Shown: positions 1-5,940 of the stretch, piece by piece | How the letters are laid out: every line of letters starts with the position of its first letter | How positions within the stretch are numbered: the stretch's first letter is position 1 | Source of the DNA: an uncultured Alistipes sp. | Lineage (GTDB): Bacteria > Bacteroidota > Bacteroidia > Bacteroidales > Rikenellaceae | Direction of reading: 5' to 3' | DNA length: 6,700 nucleotides | NCBI GenBank assembly: GCA_900766655.1 | Contig: CAAFWE010000075.1 | Span: forward strand, 1-6,700 | The notes under the pieces: generated by a model | Databases searched by the model: none | What the model saw: only the letters and a program-made list of their open reading frames with translations | Told to the model about the DNA's origin: nothing | Made by a program: the position numbers and the translations under genes

Positions 1-1460
1 ACCGAGAGGAGTATTACATCCGATTGCTCGGCAATCTTGACCGCCTCCTCGATGCCACCTTCGATAAGGCCATTCTTGTAACGGCCACACTCGCAAGCCT
101 TGGTGTAGAGGACATTCTCCTTGCCGAAACGCTCCTCGAGAGCGGTGCGGAAGGTTATCGAACGCTTCGCCTCGCCCAAACCGCGCCAAGCACCGAGCTG
201 ATCCATCTTCGAATCGGCAAATGGGCCTATGAGGGCAATCTTTGTACCCTCTGCGAGAGGCAACACGCCATCATTCTTGAGCAGAACCATCGACTCGGTA
301 GCCAACTCACGCGCAAACTGCATATTCTCGGGGCGGTAGTAGACCTCCGACAAATTCTGCTTTCCATATCTGTAAGGGTCGTCGAAGAGGCCAAGCTGAT
401 ACTTGACCACCAATACCTCGCGACACAACTCGTCGATAAGTTTCTCCGAGATTCGTCCCGTTCTGACAAGCTCCTCACCGTGAGCAATGTAGTCGCCACC
501 GAGCATATCCATATTGAGGTGCGCCTTCATAGCCAACTCGGCTGCATCTCTACCATCGGCTGCCACACCGTGAATAATCATCTCGTTCACAGCCTTCCAG
601 TCCGAAACCACAAAGCCCTTGAAGCCCAACTCCTTGCGAAGAAGGTCGTACAAGAGCCACTTGCTACCCGAAGCGGGGATGCCCATAAAGTCGTTGAACG
701 ACGACATCACCGTAACAGCACCAGCGTTCAATGCTGCTCTGTATGGAGGCAGATAGATATCGCGGAACATAAGCTCCGACATATCGACCGTATTGTAATC
801 CTTGCCCGCTTGTGCTGCACCATAGGCTGCAAAGTGCTTCACACACGCAGCAATGGTGTTGCTCTTTGCGAGGTCGTCACCCTGATAGCCTCGCACCATA
901 GCGGCAGCAATCTTCGATCCGAGGTATGGATCCTCGCCAGCACCCTCCGACACGCGACTCCAGCGCGGATCGACCGAGATATCGCACATAGGCGAGAAGG
1001 TCCAATGTATGGCCGACGCCGCACTCTCCTCGGCTGCGATGCGTGCCGAACGCTCTACTGCATCGATATTCCACGAACAAGAGATAGCGAGATTCTCTGG
1101 GAATATAATCTTGCAACCGTGAATAATGTCGTAACCGAAGATGAGCGGAATACCCAAACGACTCTCCTCGACTGCCATCTTCTGCAGACGCAACGCCTCA
1201 TCTCTATTGCGGATGGAGAGGAACGAGCCAACCTCGCCCTTGCGAACTGCGCTATCGACATCGCACTTCACACCCTCGGGGCCTGTCACCACGCCTTTGC
1301 GAGTGATAAACTGCTCGAGCTGGCCAAGTTTCTCGCGCAAGGTCATCTGCTTAATCAGTTTGTTTGCATTACGCAGAGCCTCCTTGTCCGACGATTGCGG
1401 TGCTGCCGAGCCAAACGCCACAACAGAGAATGCAGCCACCATCAATATAATCTTCTTCAT
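1..1460 (-). CDS. bglX: Glycoside hydrolase family 3 (BglX-type beta-glucosidase), exported, C-terminal part off left edge
   Basis: Retaining GH3 enzyme expected to remove terminal beta-linked glucose (or xylose) from oligosaccharides in the periplasm. The 486 visible residues begin with a signal peptide (MKKIILMVAAFSVVAFGSAA, cleavage near 19-20), then MTLREKLGQL, typical of the GH3 TIM-barrel start. Further family motifs are YDIIHG (D111), DPRW (164-167) followed by SEGAGEDPYL, KHF (208-210, substrate binding) and VVSDW with the catalytic nucleophile D287. The reading then enters the second alpha/beta domain (ESMVLLKNDGVLPL) and leaves the window at SDVILLS, just before the loop that usually carries the acid/base glutamate. 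Family members are about 730-780 residues, so roughly a third is missing through the window edge, not damage. The ATG at 1460 is chosen because the signal peptide starts there. It lies 12 nt after the SGNH hydrolase stop, so the two are very likely cotranscribed. GH3 membership is near certain; exact sugar specificity cannot be read. Confidence 0.95.
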   Translation of the reverse strand, partial: MKKIILMVAAFSVVAFGSAAPQSSDKEALRNANKLIKQMTLREKLGQLEQFITRKGVVTGPEGVKCDVDSAVRKGEVGSFLSIRNRDEALRLQKMAVEESRLGIPLIFGYDIIHGCKIIFPENLAISCSWNIDAVERSARIAAEESAASAIHWTFSPMCDISVDPRWSRVSEGAGEDPYLGSKIAAAMVRGYQGDDLAKSNTIAACVKHFAAYGAAQAGKDYNTVDMSELMFRDIYLPPYRAALNAGAVTVMSSFNDFMGIPASGSKWLLYDLLRKELGFKGFVVSDWKAVNEMIIHGVAADGRDAAELAMKAHLNMDMLGGDYIAHGEELVRTGRISEKLIDELCREVLVVKYQLGLFDDPYRYGKQNLSEVYYRPENMQFARELATESMVLLKNDGVLPLAEGTKIALIGPFADSKMDQLGAWRGLGEAKRSITFRTALEERFGKENVLYTKACECGRYKNGLIEGGIEEAVKIAEQSDVILLS

Positions 1461-1472
1461 AGTTTCGTAGTT

Positions 1473-2222
1473 TTACTTTTGGGGAATTGGAGATGTGTAG
1501 GTGTGCTTGGTGCGAATGGTCTTGTTGATTACCGGCAAGATCATAGGCTCGAGCACCTCGGCATAGCAGAGCGTGTTGGGGTGTACCTCATCTTTGTGGT
1601 ACTTGCGATTCATACCCTTGCGCTCGTCGACGAGTGCCGAATGGAAATCTACATAAGGAATCTTGTGCTTGTCGGCATAGCCCTTAATCATCTTGTTGAG
1701 ACGGATAATCTCGTCGGCTGGCACGAAGTTGACATTTGGTCGCCAACGGAAGCTGTAGGCTGGAGTTACCGAGCAGAGTATGACCTTGATTTTGTGCAAC
1801 TTGGCCAACTCGCACATCGAGATGATGTTGTTCAAGATATTCTCGTGAGTGATGACTCCGTTGTTGAGCGCAATATCATTGATGCCAGCCATAATGACCA
1901 CTGCGCGAGGGTTCAACTCGATGACATCACGACGGAAGCGCACCAACATATGCGAGGTGGTCTGGCCGCCAATGCCTCGACCTACAAAGTTGTTCTTGGT
2001 GAAAAAGTCGGGAGACTTCTTTGCCCAGCCCTGTGTGATGGAGTTACCCATAAAGACCACATCGGGACGCACACCCGATGCCAAAAGCTCGGCATTGAGT
2101 TTCTCGTAGCGATAGAACTTCGCCCAATCTTTCTGTGTGGCATCCTTCTTCTGCGCATACGCAGGCACGCACACGCACAAAGCAAAAACAAACGCCAAAC
2201 TAAGCGTTACAAATCTCTTCAT
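1473..2222 (-). CDS. Exported SGNH/GDSL-family hydrolase (esterase or acetylhydrolase-like)
   Basis: A 249-residue serine hydrolase of the SGNH fold, probably removing acetyl or other acyl groups from a carbohydrate; the substrate is inferred from context only. All four SGNH blocks are present: GNSIT with nucleophile S61 (59-63), G85 in GIGGQ, GIND with N115 (113-116), and DEVH with D211 and H214. The start has a classical signal peptide ending AYA (residues 21-23), and cysteines 16 and 18 do not fit a lipobox, so a soluble periplasmic protein is likely. Length suits a single-domain GDSL enzyme related to the PAF-acetylhydrolase/sialate-esterase type. It is followed after 12 nt by the GH3 gene and preceded by a 140-nt gap with a long hairpin. 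I found no convincing promoter directly upstream; a TTTG-containing stretch near 2250-2262 (complement) has wrong spacing for the -7 box. It may be read through from the sugar kinase. Confidence 0.93.
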   Translation of the reverse strand: MKRFVTLSLAFVFALCVCVPAYAQKKDATQKDWAKFYRYEKLNAELLASGVRPDVVFMGNSITQGWAKKSPDFFTKNNFVGRGIGGQTTSHMLVRFRRDVIELNPRAVVIMAGINDIALNNGVITHENILNNIISMCELAKLHKIKVILCSVTPAYSFRWRPNVNFVPADEIIRLNKMIKGYADKHKIPYVDFHSALVDERKGMNRKYHKDEVHPNTLCYAEVLEPMILPVINKTIRTKHTYTSPIPQK

Positions 2223-2262
2223 ATTAGGAATTTAAGTTAACAGATACTCTTTGCAAATCGTA

Positions 2263-2365
2263 TAAAAGGTAAAATTTCAAGGCGAACAAGGTGGCGAAAG
2301 CGCAGCATAGTAGACCTATGTGAGCATTTCGCCATCCGTAGTTCAACGCAAAAATTACCCTTTTA
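2263..2365. repeat. Long imperfect palindrome (hairpin), REP/MITE-like candidate, in the kinase-hydrolase gap
   Basis: Two arms of about 48 and 50 nt (2263-2310 and 2316-2365) are inverted copies of each other around a 5-nt loop TAGAC (2311-2315). The tips match closely: TAAAAGG at 2263-2269 pairs with the complement of 2359-2365. The core pairs GGCGAAA (2293-2299) with TTTCGCC (2327-2333) and CATAG (2306-2310) with CTATG (2316-2320). The middle of the stem has mismatches and short bulges. The right tip contains the last bases of the kinase gene, including its TAA stop (complement of 2363-2365). In the minus-strand transcript the hairpin is followed by a U-rich stretch, so it could weaken transcription between the kinase and the hydrolase, or stabilise the upstream mRNA. 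Its layered structure resembles dispersed intergenic repeats, but only one copy is in this window, so repetition is inferred. Confidence 0.65.
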
Positions 2366-3376
2366 GGCGGTTTGCTTAGCCTGCCAAACAAGAGCCGCAG
2401 CACCGAGGATAGCAGCATTCTTATCCTGCAACTCGCTTGGGAGCACCTTCACCTTATTCTTGAAGGTGATGAGCATATTCTCCTCCATATAGTGCTTGAT
2501 AGGGCCAAAAATCAAATCGCCAGCCTTGGCAAGACCACCGAAGAGGAAGATAGCCTCAGGCGAAGTGATGGTAACAGCGTCGGCCAAAGCGTAACCGAGC
2601 TTCTGACCTGTGAGGCGGAAGCACTCCTTGGCGATAGGGTCGCCCTCTGCCGCAAAGCGCGAGAGCATAGCAGCCTCGAGCTGGTCGAACGAATACTCAC
2701 GAATTGGCGAAGGGTCGTTCATTGTAGCCATCAACTCGAAAGCGGTACGCTTGATACCACCTGCCGAGGTGTAAGACTCCAAACAGCCTCTACGACCACA
2801 GCCGCACTGACGACCACCACGCTCGACGATTACGTGGCCAAACTCACCAGCAAAGCCATCGTGACCATAGATCATCTCGCCATTGGCAACGAAGCCCGAG
2901 CCAACACCCGTACCGAGGGTTATCATAATGAAGTTCTTCATACCCTTGGCACCACCATAGACCATCTCACCTATGGTTGCTGCGTTGGCATCGTTGGTGA
3001 TGTAGACTGGTACACCAGCAAAGTGCTTGCCCAAATCCTCCGAGAAGTTGAACATACGATCCTCCTCCTTAGCACCCGCAGCAATCTGCTCGTCGGTATA
3101 CTTCCACATATTCGACGGAATCTCGACAGTGCCCTTGTAGTAATTGGCATTTGGAGCACCTACGCCAATACCCAACAACTCAAACTTGAACTCTACGCTA
3201 TTGACCAAGGCGTGCATTGCTGCAGCCAAATCCTCGATATAGCGTGGGTAGTCGTCGAAGTGTGTGTACTTACGAGTTGAGATGGTCGACTCAGCGAAGA
3301 TTTCACCATTCTCGTCCACGAGTCCAAATGCGGTGTTTGTGCCACCGATGTCAATTCCGAATACAAGCTTTTTCAT
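2363..3376 (-). CDS. ROK-family sugar kinase (glucokinase/hexokinase-like)
   Basis: Cytoplasmic ATP-dependent kinase of 337 residues that likely phosphorylates glucose or a related hexose such as N-acetylglucosamine or mannose. Motifs in order: phosphate-binding DIGGTNT (9-15); NDANAA (128-133) with catalytic base D129; LGTGVGSG (154-161); EFGH (178-181), then CGCGRRGCLE (191-200). H181 with C191, C193 and C198 forms the ROK zinc site, and E178, H181 and E200 are expected sugar contacts. No DNA-binding helix-turn-helix precedes the kinase domain, so it is an enzyme and not a NagC/XylR-type repressor. There is no signal peptide. Length is slightly above the common 300-320 because of an insert near 92-112. 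Bacteroides RokA is a functional comparison, but I cannot assign orthology. A strong promoter lies upstream (3421-3452), giving a leader of about 40 nt. The downstream exported hydrolases suggest its job is salvage of sugars released from glycans. Confidence 0.95.
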   Translation of the reverse strand: MKKLVFGIDIGGTNTAFGLVDENGEIFAESTISTRKYTHFDDYPRYIEDLAAAMHALVNSVEFKFELLGIGVGAPNANYYKGTVEIPSNMWKYTDEQIAAGAKEEDRMFNFSEDLGKHFAGVPVYITNDANAATIGEMVYGGAKGMKNFIMITLGTGVGSGFVANGEMIYGHDGFAGEFGHVIVERGGRQCGCGRRGCLESYTSAGGIKRTAFELMATMNDPSPIREYSFDQLEAAMLSRFAAEGDPIAKECFRLTGQKLGYALADAVTITSPEAIFLFGGLAKAGDLIFGPIKHYMEENMLITFKNKVKVLPSELQDKNAAILGAAALVWQAKQTA

Positions 3377-3420
3377 AGTAGTAGTTTTATGTTTGTTGAT
3401 TTATGTGCTAAAATATCGTT

Positions 3421-3452
3421 CAAATGTACGACTATTTTTCCATTCTACAAAA
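3421..3452 (-). promoter_or_regulatory. Bacteroidetes-type promoter for the ROK kinase
   Basis: On the minus strand TTTTG (complement of 3448-3452) is followed after 19 nt by TACATTTG (complement of 3421-3428). This matches exactly the TAnnTTTG -7 box and the TTTG -33 box described for the primary sigma factor of Bacteroides. Transcription would begin near 3413-3416, leaving an AT-rich leader of about 40 nt before the ATG at 3376. No Shine-Dalgarno sequence is visible, as usual in this phylum. Confidence 0.8.
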
Positions 3453-3481
3453 TTTTCGCCAAGGCTATTGCATAAATTTTG
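3448..3481. promoter_or_regulatory. Possible operator: 8-bp inverted repeat over the kinase -33 box
   Basis: CAAAATTT (3448-3455) and AAATTTTG (3474-3481) are perfect inverted copies with 18 nt between them, about 2.5 helical turns centre to centre. The left half overlaps the -33 box of the kinase promoter. The half-sites are AT-rich, so chance is a real alternative. No regulator gene is in the window. Confidence 0.3.
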
Positions 3482-3492
3482 ACTTTCAGTCA
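3480..3492. promoter_or_regulatory. Possible operator: TGACT-TTC-AGTCA palindrome between divergent promoters
   Basis: A perfect 5-bp inverted repeat with a 3-nt centre sits roughly midway between the -33 boxes of the two divergent promoters (28 nt from one, 27 nt from the other). The position would suit a regulator acting on both. The arms are short, so this is only a candidate. Confidence 0.3.
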
Positions 3493-3518
3493 CTTCCTAC
3501 GAAATTTGTCGTCAGAGG

Positions 3519-3550
3519 TTTGCCTATTACCAATTTCGTTACTATCTTTG
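3519..3550 (+). promoter_or_regulatory. Bacteroidetes-type promoter for the histidine phosphatase operon
   Basis: TTTG at 3519-3522 is followed after 20 nt by TATCTTTG at 3543-3550, a full match to the TTTG/TAnnTTTG promoter of the phylum. The start of transcription should fall close to 3556-3560. This leaves about 25 nt before the ATG at 3582 and argues against the in-frame upstream TTG at 3555 as a start codon. Confidence 0.8.
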
Positions 3551-3581
3551 TGGTTTGAAACAACAAATTCACTCAAACACA

Positions 3582-4934
3582 ATGAAACGCATTATTCTAT
3601 TAACCCTCACTGCATTGGCGGTATTCTCGCTTTCGGCACAGACCTCACGCGAGGAGATTGATGCCAATCCGCGAATCGTAGTACCAACAATGACCACCTA
3701 CACAGGCGAGATTTTTACCTCCGAAAAGATCTCTGCTCCAAAGGGCTACAAACCCGTATTCATCACCGGTTATATGCGCCACGGTTCAAGATTTGAGTCG
3801 GATTCGTCATACCCGCTCGACACCTACCGCTACTTCACCGAGGCCGACAAGGCGGGACTGCTCACCCCACTCGGCAAGCAGGTCAAGGAGTTTATGATAT
3901 GGAACTATGAGCATCACCAAGGCCACATTGGCGACCTATCCACTGTTGGATTCGAGCAACACCGCAACCTCGCAAAGCGTTATGCCAAGCGATTCCCTGC
4001 GCTCTTCAAGGGCGAGGCGAAAGTCGCCTCGGTAGCGTCGACATCGTTGCGTGCCGCAATGAGTATGGTGGGATTCAACCAGGGACTCAAGGAGCTCAAC
4101 CCTCGCCTCAACAACTCGATGGAGGCTTCGGAGCGCACCGTAGGCATCATCCGCCCACAGAAGGCTGCCAACAACAAGCTCTACCCTGCCGAGCAGGAGA
4201 AGATGTACAAGAGTTTCCTCAAGAACGAGGTAAATGCCAAGATGGTTGCCTGGGGCTCCCGTCAGGATTTGAGCCACGCACACAAGGCCCTCTTCACCGA
4301 CGCAGAGCGATTCTTTGCGATGTTCCCCGAGAAGAAGCCATTCAAGATTATGACCGACATCTACAAGCGTTTGGCCTTTGCACAGAACTTCGGCAAGCTC
4401 GACCGCACGCTCATTGACGAGGTCTTCACCGCTGACGAACGCTACATCATCTACAAGCACGAAAACTGCGCTTGGCACTATCGCTGTGGCTCGGCTGCAC
4501 ATCCAATCTTGGCTAACAATATGTGGCAGAGTCACATCCTGGTCGACTATATCGTCGAGCAGGTCGAGGCTTACATCTCGGGCAAGTGCGATGCAAACGC
4601 GCACCTTATCTTTGGTCACGACCTCAACCTCATCCCTCTGCAGAATATCTTCGGCTTGGAGAATATGCCACTCTACTTCGGCAAGGGCAACGAGAATGTC
4701 GACTATGTGGCAGAGCATTGGCGAGGCTACAAGATTACACCAAAGGCGGCAAACATTATGTTCGTCATCTACCGCAACAAGGAGGGTAAAATCCTCGTGC
4801 GTCCACAGCTGAACGAGCGCGATGTGGAGTTGCCAATCAAGAGTGTAGCACCTCACTTCTATGAATGGAACGAGGTGAAGAAGCTGGCGTACTCACGCAT
4901 TGCCGAGCTCGACCGAATCAGAAAAGCAAAATAG
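3582..4934 (+). CDS. Exported branch-2 histidine phosphatase (acid phosphatase/phytase-like)
   Basis: A 450-residue phosphomonoesterase of the histidine acid phosphatase branch, probably periplasmic; the substrate (inositol phosphate, sugar phosphate or other) is not readable. A signal peptide spans residues 1-19 (cleavage LSA before Q20). The catalytic motif RHGSR is at 66-70 with nucleophile H67. LSTVG (119-123) matches the family's L-T-x-x-G stretch, R157 in STSLRAAMS is the usual third phosphate-binding arginine, and GHDLNL carries H346 and proton donor D347. The HD pair points to the acid-phosphatase/phytase type and not to MINPP, which has HAE. One oddity: the usual proline ending RHGxRxP is replaced by E72. 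The ATG at 3582 is chosen over an upstream in-frame TTG at 3555 because it begins the signal peptide and fits the promoter. It is first gene of a tight plus-strand cluster, with the prenyl synthase 5 nt downstream. Confidence 0.93.
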   Translation: MKRIILLTLTALAVFSLSAQTSREEIDANPRIVVPTMTTYTGEIFTSEKISAPKGYKPVFITGYMRHGSRFESDSSYPLDTYRYFTEADKAGLLTPLGKQVKEFMIWNYEHHQGHIGDLSTVGFEQHRNLAKRYAKRFPALFKGEAKVASVASTSLRAAMSMVGFNQGLKELNPRLNNSMEASERTVGIIRPQKAANNKLYPAEQEKMYKSFLKNEVNAKMVAWGSRQDLSHAHKALFTDAERFFAMFPEKKPFKIMTDIYKRLAFAQNFGKLDRTLIDEVFTADERYIIYKHENCAWHYRCGSAAHPILANNMWQSHILVDYIVEQVEAYISGKCDANAHLIFGHDLNLIPLQNIFGLENMPLYFGKGNENVDYVAEHWRGYKITPKAANIMFVIYRNKEGKILVRPQLNERDVELPIKSVAPHFYEWNEVKKLAYSRIAELDRIRKAK

Positions 4935-4939
4935 AGATT

Positions 4940-5917
4940 ATGAAACTATACACCAACAGCGAGTTGCTGGCTCTCTTCGAGCGCCACATTGCGCAGATGC
5001 CCACCCCCGAGGAGCCTATGCGTCTCTACGCTCCAATAAAATATGGCTTGGAGATGGGTGGCAAACGCATCCGTCCCACACTGCTTATGCTCGCCTACAA
5101 CCTCTACAAGGAGGATATCGAGCGTGCCATAATGCCCGCTATGGCGGTGGAGATTTTCCACAACTTCACGCTATTGCACGACGACATTATGGACAATGCC
5201 ACAGTGCGTCGAGGTCGCGAATCGGTCTACGCCAAGTGGGGCGAGAATGTGGCAATCCTCTCGGGTGATGCGATGCTGATTTTGGCATACAACCATCTGC
5301 AACGCACCTCCTCGGAGCGACTCTCGAAAATCTTCGAGTGGTTCAACAAGATGGCTGCCGAGGTGTGCGAGGGACAGCAGTTCGATATGGATTTTGAGAC
5401 TCAATCGAAGGTCTCGGTGGTCGACTATATGCAGATGATTGAGCTCAAGACCGCAGCACTCTTGGCTGGCTCGGCCATCATCGGAGCTATTCTGGCGGGC
5501 GCATCGGATAGCGACTGCAAACACCTCTACGACTTTGCTCGCGAGGTGGGATTGGCATTCCAGCTGCAAGACGATCTGCTCGATAGCTTTGGCGACGAGC
5601 GTCTCGGCAAGAAGATTGGCGGTGATATCCTCGAGGGTAAGAAGACCATCCTTATGGTCGAGGCCTTCTCGCGTGCCAACGAGGAGCAGCGCGAGGTGTT
5701 GCGTACAACCCATCTGCGCAGCGACTTGAGCGATGCCGAGAAGATTGCCACCATCAAGGCACTCTACGACGAGTTGGGTGTGGCAGCAAGAGTCGAGCAG
5801 CAGATATCGCAACGATTCCAGCGTGCTCTGAGCATACTCGACAACCTCGATGCCCCACAAGAGCGCACCACCGAGTTGCGCAAATATGCCGAGAATCTCA
5901 TCGGCAGAAAGAGTTAA
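4940..5917 (+). CDS. Trans-polyprenyl diphosphate synthase, short-chain type (FPP/GGPP synthase-like)
   Basis: Cytoplasmic, Mg-dependent enzyme of 325 residues that condenses isopentenyl diphosphate with allylic diphosphates. Family motifs: GGKRIRP (40-46); first aspartate-rich motif DDIMD (81-85) followed by RRG (90-92); and second motif DDLLD (211-215) after FQLQ, then GKKIGGD. The first motif lacks the two-residue insertion of typical bacterial FPP synthases. The residue five places before it is the bulky F76, where long-chain synthases usually have alanine; in archaeal-type enzymes this limits the product to about C20. I therefore infer FPP or GGPP over octaprenyl diphosphate, with moderate certainty. 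The ATG at 4940 is preferred over an in-frame upstream start at 4865, which would lie inside the phosphatase gene and add 25 unrelated residues. Spacing of 5 nt from the phosphatase stop and 23 nt to the patatin gene indicates cotranscription. Confidence 0.94.
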   Translation: MKLYTNSELLALFERHIAQMPTPEEPMRLYAPIKYGLEMGGKRIRPTLLMLAYNLYKEDIERAIMPAMAVEIFHNFTLLHDDIMDNATVRRGRESVYAKWGENVAILSGDAMLILAYNHLQRTSSERLSKIFEWFNKMAAEVCEGQQFDMDFETQSKVSVVDYMQMIELKTAALLAGSAIIGAILAGASDSDCKHLYDFAREVGLAFQLQDDLLDSFGDERLGKKIGGDILEGKKTILMVEAFSRANEEQREVLRTTHLRSDLSDAEKIATIKALYDELGVAARVEQQISQRFQRALSILDNLDAPQERTTELRKYAENLIGRKS

Positions 5918-5940
5918 ATGAGAGACCGAACTTAGCTTTT

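Noticed and set aside
24..2240. Plus-strand open frame of 738 codons antisense to the GH3 and SGNH genes
   Set aside because: It is codon-aligned with both minus-strand genes, which happen to share a register across the 12-nt gap. Its only stops would be sense TTA, CTA or TCA codons, which these genes avoid. The translation has no recognisable domain, while the minus strand has full catalytic motifs.
2223..2262. Possible separate promoter for the SGNH-GH3 pair
   Set aside because: The nearest TTTG-containing stretch on the minus strand has an extra base in the -7 box and no -33 box at 19-21 nt, unlike the two strong promoters elsewhere in the window.
2372..3280. Plus-strand open frame of 302 codons over the kinase gene
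   Set aside because: Codon-aligned antisense shadow caused by the same avoidance of TTA, CTA and TCA; the ROK motifs are all on the minus strand.
3499..3512. ACGA...TCGT inverted repeat upstream of the phosphatase promoter
   Set aside because: Only 4-bp arms around an asymmetric 6-nt centre; easily expected by chance.
3555..3581. TTG start adding nine residues to the phosphatase
   Set aside because: It would lie at the predicted transcription start and put polar residues ahead of a good signal peptide that begins at the ATG 3582.
3936..4856. Minus-strand open frame of 306 codons over the phosphatase gene
   Set aside because: Again in exact antisense register with a gene that has intact catalytic motifs and a promoter; no independent start signal or domain.
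5171..5860. Minus-strand open frame of 229 codons over the prenyl synthase
   Set aside because: Same antisense-register artefact; no protein family resemblance.
5918..5935. Five-codon mini open frame (ATG to TAG) right after the prenyl synthase stop
   Set aside because: Too short to support as a gene; nothing suggests a leader peptide, and the gap is only 23 nt.
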